NCBI RefSeq assembly: GCF_963082655.1
Contig: NC_081552.1
Span: 199,962,894-200,026,893 of the forward strand
Direction of reading: 5' to 3'
Source of the DNA: Stomoxys calcitrans
Lineage: Eukaryota; Arthropoda; Insecta; Diptera; Muscidae
Length of the DNA: 64,000 bases
The notes beneath the pieces are model-generated. The model made no database searches. It was not told the DNA's origin and saw only the letters and a list, made by a program, of their open reading frames with translations. The stretch's first letter is position 1; each line of letters opens with the position of its first letter. The position numbers were made by a program, and so were the translations under genes. Below are positions 24,241 through 36,179 of the stretch, piece by piece.

Positions 24241-24827
24241 TATAATACCCACTACTGTGGTACAGGGTGTTATAACGTAGTGTATTTGTTTGTAACACCT
24301 AGAAGGAAGAGAAATAGACCCATTAATTAGTATACCGATCGACTCAGGATCACTGTCTGGTTCGATTTAGTTTGATCCGTCTGTCTGTCTGTTCTTTTTA
24401 ATTTGTGTAGAAAGTACAGGCTGCAATGTTCATCCGGTCGTCTTCAAATTTTAGTACAGACATCTTTTTCGGCCTAAAGCATATTGAATTTGGAAAAAAT
24501 CGGTTCAGATTTGAATATTTGCACTAATATACCAATAACGTGATCATTTGTTTACCGATTCTTACGCAATTTGGCACAAGGGGGAATAATCCATTCTATG
24601 GCTTTATATTACTGGTGCATTTCATCGAAATCGATTCAGATTTTGATATAGCTTCCATACATATGTATCGCCCGATTTTCACTTTTAGAGTCCTTGTCAG
24701 TGTATATCTTAACCGACTGTCTCACAATGTTTATGAATTTTGCTATGTGTGCCACTTTTGGTTGAGATCGGTTCCGTTTAGAATATAGCTCCCATAAATA
24801 TTTTCGTTTGATTCTGACTAATACTAC
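24241..24827 (+). mobile_element. Family C element, partial
   Basis: Opens with the hairpin-like terminus acccactactgtggtacagg and gtttgtaacacctagaagga, then the segment gatccgtctgtctgtctg. Two or so degenerate units with gatttgaatatttg and gatatagcttccatac follow. It is cut off by the foldback element starting at 24828. Confidence 0.65.
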
Positions 24828-26188
24828 AACAAGTAAAAGTGTGCTAAGTTCGGCCGGGCCGAATCTTATATACCCTCCACCATGGATCGCATTTGTCGAG
24901 TTCTTTTCCCGCCATCTCTTCTTGGGCAAAACAAGATATAAGAAAAGATTTGCTCTGCTATTAGAGCGATATCAAGATATGGCCCGGTTTGGACCACAAT
25001 TAAATTATATGTTGGAGACCTGTGTAAAATTTCAGCCAATTTGGATAAGAATTGCGCCCTTTGGGGGCTCAAGAAGTAAAATAGAGAGATCAATTTATAT
25101 GGGAGCTGTATCGGGCTATAGACCGATTCAGACCATAATAAACACGTATGTTGATGGTCATAAGAGAATCTGTCGTACAAAATTTCAGCCAAATCGGATA
25201 ATAATTGCGACCTCTACAGGCTTAAGAAGTCAAAATCCCAGATCGGTTTATATGACAGCTATAACCTGTTATAGCTGTCATATAAACCGAACCGATTTGA
25301 ACCTTATTTGACACAGTAGTTGAAAGAATAAAATATGTCATGCAAAATTTCAGCCAAATCGGATAGGAACGGCGCCCTCTAGAAGCTCAAGAAGTCAAGT
25401 CCCCATATCTGTTTATATGACAGCTATATCAGGTTATGCACCGATTTCGACCATCCCTAGCACTGTTGTTTGAAGTTATAACGAAACGCCACATGCAAAA
25501 TTTCATCAAAATCGGAAAACATGCCCCCTCTAGAGATTCAACAAATCAAATGGCGGTTTAGATGGAACAATAAGGAACAGGGGCAAACTTCTCACATATC
25601 AATGAGTGCTGTCCAATTCAAGTTTATGTTCAATGGAATGAATGGACATTTTAAATTTCCACAGAAATTAAAAATAACGGTACTTTGCATGATGTTGAAA
25701 CTGAAAATTGATTATGAAATGGAAAGGTGTTGAAGGAGGTAAACATTTTGTGCTTTAATTGTTGTTCAATGACTGGTCTCCGGTTTGGATGAAAAAGAGC
25801 AAAAATATTTTGCACATACAGTTATTTGTCTGGAGTACATATATACTGTATTGGGTCTCAGATCAATATATCGATTAGTTACAAACGGAGTGACAAAATT
25901 AGTATACCCCCCATCCTGCGGTGGAGGGTATAATTATACCCACCACCGAAGGATGGGGGTGTATTCATTTTGTCATTCCGTTTGCAACACCTCGAAATAT
26001 CCATTTCCGACCCCATAAAGTATATATATTCTTGATCAGCGTAAACATCTAAGGCGAGCTGGCCATATCCGTCCGTCTGTCTATTGAAATCACGTTACAG
26101 TCTTTAAAAATAAAGATATTGAGCTGAAATTTTGCACAGATTCTTTTTTTTTGTCCACAACCAGGTTAGGTTCGAAGATGGGCTATAT
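24828..26188. repeat. Duplicated block, copy 2 (partner 5575-6932)
   Basis: Nearly identical to 5575-6932 across the left arm, the SINE fragment, the unique spacer (with atgaaatggaaaggtgttga) and the palindromic centre. One small difference is a local inversion-like insertion at about 25258-25285, where ataacctgttatagctgtca occurs. Confidence 0.85.
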
Positions 26189-27149
26189 CGGATTATATCT
26201 TGATAAGCCTCCATATAAACCGATCCGCCGATATAGGGTCTTGGGCCCATAAAAGCTATATTTATTATGCGATTTTCTGAAATTTGGGACAGTGAGTTGT
26301 GTTAGGCCCCTCGACATCCTTCTTCAAGTTGGCCCAGATCGGTTCAGATTTGGATATAGCTGTCATATAGACCGATCCGCCGAAGATTCGCTATATCGGA
26401 CTATATCTTGATGCAGCTCCCATATAAACCGATCCGCCGATTTAGGGTCTTGGGCCCATAAAAGCCACATTTATTATCCGATTTAGCTGAAATTTCGGAC
26501 AGTGAGTTGTGTTAGGCCACTCGACAACCTTCTTTGAGTTTGCCCAAATCGGTTCAGATTTGGATATAGCTGTCATATAGACCGATCTCTCGACTTAAGG
26601 TTTTGCGTCCATAAAAAGCGCATTTATTGTCCGATGTCGCCGAAATTTGGGACAGTGAGATTTGGATATAGCTGCCATATAGACCGATATCTCGATATAA
26701 GGTTTTGGGCCCATAAAAGGCGCATTTATTGTTCGATTTAGCTGAAATTTGGGACAGTGAGTTGTGTTAGGCCCTTCGACATTCTTCTTCAATTTGGCTC
26801 AGATCGGTCCAGATTTGGATATGGCTGCTATATAGACCGATCTCTCGATTTAAGGTTTTGGGCCCATAAAAGGCGCATTTATTGTCCGATTTCACCGAAA
26901 TTTTACACTGTGACTTAAGTTAGGCTTTTCGACATCCGTGTCGTATATGGTTCAGATCGGTTTATTTTTAGATAGAGGTACTTAAGAGACCAATATTTTG
27001 TTATACACAATTGAACAATGACTTGTACTTATAAGTATTTGATCCAAAACCGAACACATTTCGATAGAGCTGCTACGGGGCGTATGGATTTTGACGGTGA
27101 TGGGTATCCAAAGTTCGGCCCGGTCGAACTTAACGCCTTTTTACTTGTT
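24828..27149. mobile_element. Foldback element A2
   Basis: The left terminus aacaagtaaaagtgtgctaa matches A1. The right terminus at about 27105-27149 reads ttcggcccggtcgaacttaa and cctttttacttgtt, the inverted partner. The left half is near-identical to A1 through 26188. The right arm (26190-26990) instead carries inverted units of the type in family B (gcccataaaaggcgcattta). So the two foldbacks share a left half and differ in the right half. Confidence 0.78.
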
Positions 27150-28779
27150 ATGAAATAAATTATCTTCACCTTAACAAGCAAAAAACTTGAAATGGTTCCG
27201 CGTTGAGCTTTGCTTTTAAGCATTGCGTTGAAAAATGCAACTCTGCAAAGAAGTCTCATAAAAGCAATACGCAAGAGTTAAAGAATTTTCAACTTTGACG
27301 ACTAAAATCGAGCGTCATTCTACGTGAAGAAGAGTTTTTAGGCGTTAAAGTTAAAAATTGTTAAACTTTTGCGCGTTGCTTTTGTGGGATTTGGTTGCTG
27401 AGTTGCATTTTCCACTAATACAACTCAAAAAACAAGCATTGCGCTCATTCTGTTTTGCCCTTAAGGGATTTTCAGCTGTATTTTCGACTGTACTGCCATA
27501 ATATTTGTTAGTTTTTTATAGAAAAAATCCTTTGATCTTCGTAGGGCTGTGATTAGTAAGTGATTGTTTCAAAATGAAGTTTTTTCATTACCAAAAAAAA
27601 GAGGAAATAGTACCTTGAGAAATAGCTCTAATCTTGTAATGACTACAAGCGTTCTATAAACATATAGAACTCAAACTTTAAATTAAACACCAATAGAAAT
27701 CCTGATATAATAAATGATGTGTGTATATTTAGGTTAATATATTTTAAGAAAAATAAGTTATACAACGATAACATTGAAATTGTGAATAAACATTTAATTT
27801 AAGAATATACCAAATATTGTTATTTAAATATTGAAAAACTATTTGTTTCGGCATAACCAATTACAAATAACAATAATGTACAGAGTCTCTTTAAAATACC
27901 AATATCGATATTGAACTTCTACAATGAATGATATGAGAGACATTTAAAGCATTAAAGACATCCAGTTGCACATTATATGCCTTATACTTCTGTTCTGTGC
28001 TTCAAAAGCAAATGAAAGGTATAGGAAGCTTAATTGCAATACAAACGAAAATTGATAGGCATTCATGTAAGCCAAAAATGCCAAATATGAGATGAACGTT
28101 TATCAATGATTGTCTTGAATGTCGTTTTAAATTACTCATCGTACACATAAGAGTGGAAAAAACGATTGATTGATATTTAATCGATGTACTATCAAAGTGC
28201 TTCAACAAAATGTCTCTATGGACATTTAGGAGGATTCAAGGATTGAAGACACATGTTTACTTATTTATAAGGAAAACTGTATTTTACTGTATTTTAATAT
28301 GTATGTATATGTAATTATATCACAATCATTTGCCTTCTCAAAATGATTTGTTACTTTAATTAATGCATTACGGTGGTTAACTGTTAAACTAATACAACAT
28401 CAATAAATGTTGAAAACTCGAAAAGAACCAAGTTATAAGCCATGTCAATGTTTGACAGTTTGACACTAGGAATCCTTTAGGACTTGCTAAGAAACTGTAA
28501 TGATACACCTTTGGTCAACATCACTGAGTTCAGCTAGGCTTTTCTTCACTTTTGAATAACAATAATAAGACTTTTACTATCATTATTACAAATACATAAT
28601 CCCCTTATAAAAAGTTGCGATCCAAAGAAACTTCAAAGGGGAAAAAGAAATGAATTTTGCTTTTAAGTACTCCCACATCGATACTCTCCAATCATGTAGA
28701 CTTACACTTTGAATACAGTTTAGTTGTAAGTTTTTAAAACATGGAATTTTTGTCTTTTCGAACTTTTTTTTCCCCACAG
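27150..28779. other. Intron tract before the VYFDPY exon
   Basis: AT-rich sequence with no recognised transposon and no exon-like frames. The final 40 bases form the acceptor region for the exon at 28780. Confidence 0.45.
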
Positions 28780-28843
28780 TGTATACTTTGATCCATACCT
28801 AGCAGCCGCTGCAGCTTCCGCTGATCCCAATTTACGTTTTCAG
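28780..28843 (+). CDS. Rbfox1: Rbfox1 exon: VYFDPYLAAAAASADPNLRFQ
   Basis: A 64 bp exon preceded by a strong tract (ttttttttccccacag) and followed by GTAAGT at 28844. Its first base completes the proline codon left open by the previous exon. It then encodes VYFDPYLAAAAASADPNLRF and a final Gln in phase 0. The phase fit and good splice sites at both ends make this exon secure. The residues match the block I recall from insect Rbfox1, which follows the Ala-rich segment; this is memory, not alignment. Confidence 0.92.
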
Positions 28844-29159
28844 GTAAGTCTTAAGAGTCATACAAACAGGCCTATACACACAGAATATACACAGATTTTT
28901 CTTTTGTTGAACACTTTAAGAAGGCTTATAGTAATAATAATTTTTTGAGCTTTAATTAGAGAAAAGCTCTATAAAGGATCAACATTTCTTTATCTATTAT
29001 ATATACACACACACAACATAATTACCTATAACATCATATATTATATCTAAATGAAATATTTTACATAAAAATATAGTTATAAGAGATCGACCTTCTTGAG
29101 GGGGGGTCGTTGAATGTTAACGTACTGAGATTTATACAAAGATCAATAACATTTTGCAG
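28844..29159 (+). other. Short intron between two exons
   Basis: The 316 bp intron has donor GTAAGT and acceptor ttttgcag. It contains a TA/CA run and a G-run gggggg near 29100. It is transposon-free, unlike the flanking large introns. Confidence 0.7.
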
Positions 29160-29213
29160 GCAGCCAAACCGGTCAACGAAGTTCCAGCAGCACAGCCCGC
29201 AGCAATTCTAAAT
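29160..29213 (+). CDS. Rbfox1: Rbfox1 exon: AAKPVNEVPAAQPAAILN
   Basis: A 54 bp, phase-0 exon of 18 codons. The acceptor is ttttgcag. The donor GTAATC at 29214 is weak, with T at +5. The length is a multiple of three, so the exon could be skipped or its donor bypassed without disturbing the downstream frame. If the donor is not used the frame stays open to a stop at 29388, giving a possible short truncated isoform. It lies only 316 bases after the preceding exon. Confidence 0.87.
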
Positions 29214-30268
29214 GTAATCATTGTTTTTTTAATTCTCTATAAAAATTTTATTACAATATTTCTCAAAACATCATCTCAACATCATCATTCAAAAAAATAC
29301 CTTCACCTTCTTCTTATTAATTATGCAACACCATTATCACAGACATTAAATATCATTACCACCACCACCACCATCATCATCAAAACCTAAAGAAAAACAT
29401 TAATCATAATTTTGTTAACTTCTGTTCTCTACCGTTCTATTATTGCCCTTTTTTATTAGTACTATACAATTATTATTATTCTACATTGTAACTAGTTGTG
29501 ATTATACTACGTACGAAAGAAAAACAAAAAAACAAACACCTAGCTCTGGTCCCCCTGGAGTATGCTTCATTATTTGTTAACTTTGTTTTGTATCGCTCCT
29601 CTCAATACAATGCAGTATAATTCTTGCCCTTACCTTTTTTTTTTTGTCCATTCAAATGCAAATCTCTCTTTTTTGGCCTTGATTTATTAATTTTCCTATA
29701 CATATATATTTTTGTTGGTTTTTTCTAAGGCTTTTAATTTCTGTGTTTCCCGTGAACGATTAAAAAGTATTCAACTGAAAGCATATCAATCATAGTTACT
29801 AATAATTATTAAACCCAAAATGAAACAAATATTTCTCTCATGCCATTTCATGTATTTTGTTCCAATTACTATTGCGGTGTTGTTGTTTTCTACTCACTAT
29901 CTGCTAATGAAAACAGAATTGTAAAACATTGAAGAAATATTTATTTCTGAAATATCATTCATTTGAAAATATATATTTTTCTGCTTTTTTCCTAAAAATA
30001 ACTTAGAAACAGACACTGTAAAACAAGCGGTTTACACATAGCATAGCATAGTTCATATCTACTAACTAATCGTGAAAAAAAATTTATATTATTTTGTTGG
30101 TAAAGATTTTATTTTTGTAACACTTGCATAAGATACACCATTCATAGAATTTAGTTAGACTCATACTGGTATCTTATAATTACTTTGATATTTAGCAGCC
30201 TACAAACACACTTCGTGGTACTTCATGGTTCTTGGGTATTGTAAAATGATATTAAATTTAGAGATCAG
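29214..30268. other. Intron tract, AT-rich
   Basis: It contains an ACC/ATC microsatellite near 29358-29382 and long T runs near 29637. No gene or transposon recognised. Confidence 0.4.
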
Positions 30269-32831
30269 ACAAGTGAAAGCGTGCTAAGTTCGGCCGGGCC
30301 GAATCTTATATATCCCTCCATCATGGAGGGATCGTAATTTGTCGAGTTCTTTTCCCGGCGTCTCTTTTTAGACAAACAAAGGAAAGAAAGGAATAAAAGA
30401 AAAGAAAAGAATTGCTATGTTATTGGGGCTATATCAAGTTATGGTCCGATTTGGAGCATAATGGAATGAATGTTGGAGACCACAGTGGAAGTCTTTGTGT
30501 AAAATTTCAGCCAAATCGAATAACAATTTCGCCCTTTAGGGGCTCAAAAAGAAAAATAAGGAGATCGTTTTATAGGGGAGTTGTATTAGGCTATTGACCG
30601 ATTCAGACCATATTTGACTCGTATGTTGAAGGTCATGGGAGAAGCCGTTGTACAAAATTTCACCCAAATCAGATAATAATTGGGCCTTATAAAGGCTCAA
30701 GAATTCAAGATCCTAGATCGGTTTATATGGCCTCTTAAAGGCTCAAGAAGTCAAGACCCCAGATCGGTTTTAATGACAGCTATATCAGGTTATGGACCGA
30801 TCTCAACTATACTTAATACAGTTGTTAAAAATCATAACAAAACACCTCATGCAAAATTTCAGGCAAATCGGATAGGATTTGCGCCCTCTAGAGGCTTAAA
30901 AAGTCAAGACCCCAGATCGGTTTATATGACAGCTATATCAGGTTATACATCGATTTCACCCGTACTTGGCACAGTTGTTGGAAATCATTACAAAACACCT
31001 CATGCAAAATTTTAGGCAAATCGGATAATAATTGCGCCCTATAGAGGCTCAACAAGGCAAGATCCCAGATCGGTTTATATGACAGCTATATCAGGTTATG
31101 CATCGATTTCACCCGTACTTGGCACAGTTGTTGGAAATTATAACAAAACACCTCATGCAAAATTTCAGGCAAATCGGATTGGAATTGCGCCCTCTAGAGG
31201 CTCAATAAGTCAAGACCCCAGATCGGTTTATATGACAGCTATATCATGTTATGAACCGATTTCAACCACACTTAACACAGTTGTTGGAAATCATAAAAAA
31301 ACATCTCATGCAAAATTTCAGCCAAATTGGATAAAAATTGCGCCCTGTAGTGGCTCAAACACTCAAGATACAAGATCGGTTTATATGGCAGCTATATCAA
31401 ACCATGGACCGATATGGTCCATTTACAATCTCAACCGACTAACACCTATAAGAAGTATTTGTGCAAAATTTCAAGCGGCTAGCTTTACTCCTTTGAAAGT
31501 TAGCGTGCACTCGACAGACAGATGGACGGACGGACGGACATGTCGACCTAGCCATGGCCATCCGTCCGTCTTTCTGTCGAAAGCACGCTAACTTTCGAAG
31601 GAGTAAAGCTAGGCGCTTGAAATTTCGCACAAATACTTTTTTTTAGTGTAGGTCGGTTGAGATTGTAAATAGGCTCAATCGGTCCATGTTTTGATATAGC
31701 TGCCATATAAACCGTTCTAGGGTCTTGACTTCTTAAGCATCTAGGGGGCGCAATTCTCGTTCACTTTGCCTGAAATTTTGCACGTGGAGTTTTGGTATCA
31801 CTTCCAACAACTGTGCTTAATATGTAGCAAATCGGTACATAACCTAATATATCTGCTCTATAAACCGATCATGGGTCTTGACTTCTTCAGCTTTTAAAGT
31901 GCGCAATTCTTATCCGATTTGGCTGAAATTTTGCACGAAGTGTTTTCTTATGACTTTTAATAACTGTGCTAAGTATGACGCAAATCGGTACATAACCTAA
32001 TATATCCGTCCTATAAACCGATCTGGGATCTTGACTTCTTGAGCCTCTACAGGGCGCAATTCTTATCCTATTTGGCTAAAATTTTGCATGAGGTGTTTTG
32101 TAATGATTTCCAACAACTATGCCAAGTACGGGTGAAATCGATGTATAAGCTGATATAGCTGTCATATAAACCGATCTGGGATCTTGACTTGTTGAGCCTC
32201 TATAGGGCGCAATTATTATCCGTTTTGCCTGAAATTTTGCATAAGGTGTTTTGTAATGATTTCCAACAACTGTGCCAAGTACGGGTGAAATCGATGTATA
32301 ACCTGATATAGCTGTCATATAAACCGATCTGGGGTCTTGACTTCTTGAGCCTTTTAGGGGCGCAAATCCTTTGCACGAGGTGTTTTGTTACGACTTCCAA
32401 CATCTGTGCTTAGTATGGCGTAAATCGGTTCATAACCTGATATAGCCGCCTTATAAACCGATCCTGGGTCTTGACTTCTTGAACCGATTTGGCAGAAATT
32501 TTGTACAACGGCTTCTCTCATGACTTTCAACATACGTGTCCAATATGGTCTGAATCGATCAATAGCTTGATACAGCTCCCATATAAACCGATCTCCCGAT
32601 TTTGCTTCTTGAGCCCCTACAAGACGCAGTACTTCTACAATGTTCAGCAATCAACTCATTTATGGTCCGAATCGGACTATAACTTGATATAGCTCCAATA
32701 GCATAATAGTTCTTATTCATTATTCTTTGTTTGCCTAAATAGAGATAGCACGCAAAGAACTCGACAAATGTGATCCATGGTGAAGGGTATATAAGATTCG
32801 GCCCAGCCGTACTAAGCACGCTCTTATTTGT
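30269..32831. mobile_element. Foldback element A3, complete and nearly symmetrical
   Basis: The left end acaagtgaaagcgtgctaag and the right end agcacgctcttatttgt are inverted. The left arm (30270-31500) has units with agatcggtttatatgacagc at 30761, 30914, 31067, 31220 and 31373, exactly 153 bp apart. The right arm (31600-32750) carries the same units inverted. The centre (31500-31610) is a palindrome with gttagcgtgcactcgacaga and its complement, around gacatgtcgacctagcc. A transcript would fold into a stem over 1 kb long. No transposase is encoded. Confidence 0.82.
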
Positions 32832-32839
32832 AAAATTTA

Positions 32840-33115
32840 CTTTACTTTAATTGGCTATGACAGAACATTTTATTCCATTAGCAGAACTTAGAATAGTTTT
32901 CCAAGTGCCTCGATTTTCTGCGCTGCTTCTAAAATCTCTGTCACCAAGTGGCGAGATTTCTTTCACCATTTAGTGTTTCCATTTGAAATTTGGTGATCCC
33001 GGTTTACGTGTACCACAGTGATCGCCTTTAAAAAGACTTCTTCGCTGGATATTCTTCTTTCATTCTGACCTAGCCAACACGACCGTTGTATTTTGATACG
33101 TTTTTCTTATGCTAA
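32840..33115 (-). mobile_element. RTE LINE 3' fragment, copy 3
   Basis: Matches the 3' segment of the LINE at 19915-20210, for example ttaattggctatgacagaac and the tgcctcgattttctgcgctg region. It ends on the taaag-rich 3' terminus at 32835-32850. It contains no intact frame. Confidence 0.75.
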
Positions 33116-33119
33116 CGTC

Positions 33120-33310
33120 GCACAGTGGGCCAAACGTCGAAAAAATTGGAAATAAGTCCACTTCATAGAACTTAAATCGGGAGATCGGTATATGTATACG
33201 ACAGCTATATCCAAATATAGACAGATCTGAACCATATGGAACACGAATGTCGAAGAGGCTAACACGGACCACTGTGTCAAATTTCAGTGCAATCTGTATA
33301 TAGTACACGA
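33120..33310 (+). repeat. Single diverged 153 bp-type unit
   Basis: It contains gggagatcggtatatgtata, gacagctatatccaaatata and aaatttcagtgcaatc in the order found in the arrays. It lies between two LINE relics. Confidence 0.55.
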
Positions 33311-36170
33311 TTCAGAGATGCCGCCTTCAAACCTTAAGTTGCTGGTTGAAGCCGCTTCTGTAGGCAAGAAGAGCCTCATTGTAGGAAGTGATGCTAATGT
33401 ACATCTCCAGATATGGGGATGTTCGCATGTCAACGAAAGGGGTGAGCTGCTTATCGAATATACTACAATATAAGTTGCAATCTGGCGATTTGTAATAAAG
33501 GGGATAAACCCACCTTTATTACCAGGAACAGGCAGGAGATACTAGATATACGCTCAAGAATATGCGACTGGGAAGTGTTGGCTGACCATAGCTTCTCTGA
33601 TCATCGTTATATTAGTTTCAGCATTATCGAAAATACTGCAAAAGTGGTCCCTCGGCTAAACAGAAGAAAGGCGGATTTGGATGAATTTTGGCACAAATTC
33701 TGCACTTCTATCGCTTCTAGACAAGAAAAGGAAGTGGCAACTGCGCAAGATATAGACATAGTGGTCAAGCGGATTGCGAAGGCCCTGAATGACTCGATTG
33801 TGTCAGTTTGTCCAAGTGCCAAGCCAAGGGGGAAACAGCAACCGCCATGGTTGACCCCAGAGCTAGTTGGTGTCTAAGGAAGGACTACAGCAAACTCTTC
33901 AACAGAGCAAAAGTCACAAAAGCACCACACGATTGGGACATCTATAAGACTGAGCTAAAAAAATAAAAGGTCGACTGAGAAATGCTCAGAACAAATTCTA
34001 GGTAGAATTCTGCAGCTCCGTGGAGGATACATCTGAGGCCTCTAGGCTAAGGAAGATTCTGTCCTCGCGACCTATTACGGTGCGGTATATTCAGAAGTCA
34101 AAGAATATAAGGGCATTGTCTAGTGAGGAAACACTAGAACTACTCGTTGATACACATTTCCCGGGAAATTCTCCAACGGATAACGTGGCGCCAGAAGAGG
34201 TTGTCACTGGTAATTGTGTCTAAGCCGAAAATCCTTTGGGCGATAAATAGTTTCGAATTCTTTAAGTCGCCAGTCCCTGATGATGTATCACCGGTTGAAT
34301 TACAAGCTGAGTCTGGCGGACTGGTTCCTTGGCTCAGGGAGATATACTCTGCTTGTATCAGCATGTCAAATATTCCTGTGGGATGGAGGGACACGAAGGT
34401 CATTTTAATTCCGAAAGCAGGAAACCTTACCACACGAAGGCGAGAGATTTTCGTCCTATAAGTCTGACATCCTTTATGCTGAAGACTCTAGAGAGGTTGA
34501 TATAAACATATCGTAACGTAATGATTCCTGGAGATCGCCTATCGTGGCAGCAGCATGCATATAGTAAAGGCAAATCTACTGAAGCAGCCCTTCACAACTA
34601 AGTCGGCTATATAGAGGGTTCTCTCGCTGTCAAGGCATATTCAATGGTAGCATTTCTTGACATTGAAGGTGCATAAAATAATGTAAAACCGACGTCAGCC
34701 ATGAAGGAGTTGGAGTTTCTAGGCATCAACTCTACCGTAAGACAGTTAATAACAACTTACTAAAAGATGCATTACGGCAGGCTTGGGATCTGTGGGTCCA
34801 AAATGTGTCAAAAGAGGAACACCTCAAGGTCTGTCTACTCCAACAATATATTATTGTCTCTGGAAGAAAAAGGTGTAAATGTAGCGTATGACAATTGCGG
34901 TTAGGGGAAAGTTTGCCAGCACTCTAAGAGATGTACTTCAGAAAGCTCAACGTGCAACAGCAAAGTGGGCTACCGAAAGTGGTCTAGGTATAAATCCGTG
35001 CAAGACATAAGTAGTTCTTTGCAGCAGGAGATACAAGTTCCCTAGAGTGGAACCTGTCTCCTTGGAAGGGGAGAATGTTACATTTACAGAAAACGAAAAA
35101 TAATTGAGTGTTTTGTTGGACAGGAAATTGAACTTCAAATTCAAAATTTTGGAAAGAGAGAAAGACAACTCTTGCCCTATAAACCTGCAAGAGATCCACT
35201 GGCAAAAGTTGGGGGGTTTAAACCGCGCGTCATGCATGAGGTATATACTGCAGTTGCAGACCTATAATGCCATATGGTGTTGTGGTCTGGAGGACGGCGC
35301 TTCAAAAGTCCACCTACTGTTTAATACCCAATCGGAACCAAAGTATGGCTTGTTTGTGCATCACAACCGCACTGAAGATGACAACATCTAATGCACTGAA
35401 TTTAATGCTACATCTAATGCCTCTGGACATTATGGGTAGACAAATTGCTGCGATCACTGTCGTGAGGGTAAGGGTGCTTTCTCTTTGGTCATGAGGCGGC
35501 TACGGACACTGTCTTATCCTTGATACAATGTGCTATGTTCCTACCTCAGCCGCTTTTTGATAAAAAGTACTGTACCACTATTCCTGGTAGAACCGATTGG
35601 AACTACGATATCCCTGGTAATAGAAGTTACATAGACTTCTATACGGATGGTTCCACACAAGACGACCAGGTGGGCTTTGGCCTGTACTCTAAAGGTCTAG
35701 AACTGGTCATATCAAAAAGGTTACCCGCCCACTGCAGTGTGTATCAAGCGAAGATCCTTGCAATTATGGAAGTGATGGAATGGCATTAATATTCTCAGGC
35801 CTCGACTGTCGCATATCTCTCAACGAGATGGCTAATCAGTTTAAAAATTAACCTGTTCTGGGTACCGGACCACAAAGATATCCCAGGAAATTGTAAAGCG
35901 AACGAGCTTGCGAGACTAGAAACTACCCTACACATTCCAGGGAAACTGGAATCTTTGGGCATGCCTCTAGCGACATGCAAGCTAAGTTTTCAGAACCAGT
36001 CCCGAAGGACAACGAATGGAAGATGGTCACAAAGAGGGGGCTGTGAGCACGCTTTGCTGTTATTGACTAGAACAGACGTCTCAGTCATTGTGTCCGTCAT
36101 GACAGGTCACTGTCTAAACGGAAAACAAACAGCTAGAATCATACAATTTTGCACGAATGTTGGTCTTGGG
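33311..36170 (+). mobile_element. RNase H-bearing LINE relic (I/LOA/R1 group), sense copy
   Basis: The endonuclease C-terminus comes first (33340-33650): LIVGSDANVH, RSRICDWEVL and ADHSFSDHRYISF, which includes the catalytic SDH. Reverse transcriptase pieces follow: PVPDDVSPVEL (34270), HAYSKGKSTEAALHN (34556), AFLDIEGA (34652) and RGTPQGLS (34815). An RNase H domain with FYTDGSTQDDQVGFGLYSKG (35637) and the tail DVSVIVSVMTGHCLNGK (36070) complete it. Stops and frameshifts break it at many points and the YADD box is not visible. RNase H after the reverse transcriptase places it in the I/LOA/R1 group. It has the same orientation as Rbfox1. Confidence 0.82.
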
Positions 36171-36179
36171 TTTTTTTAT

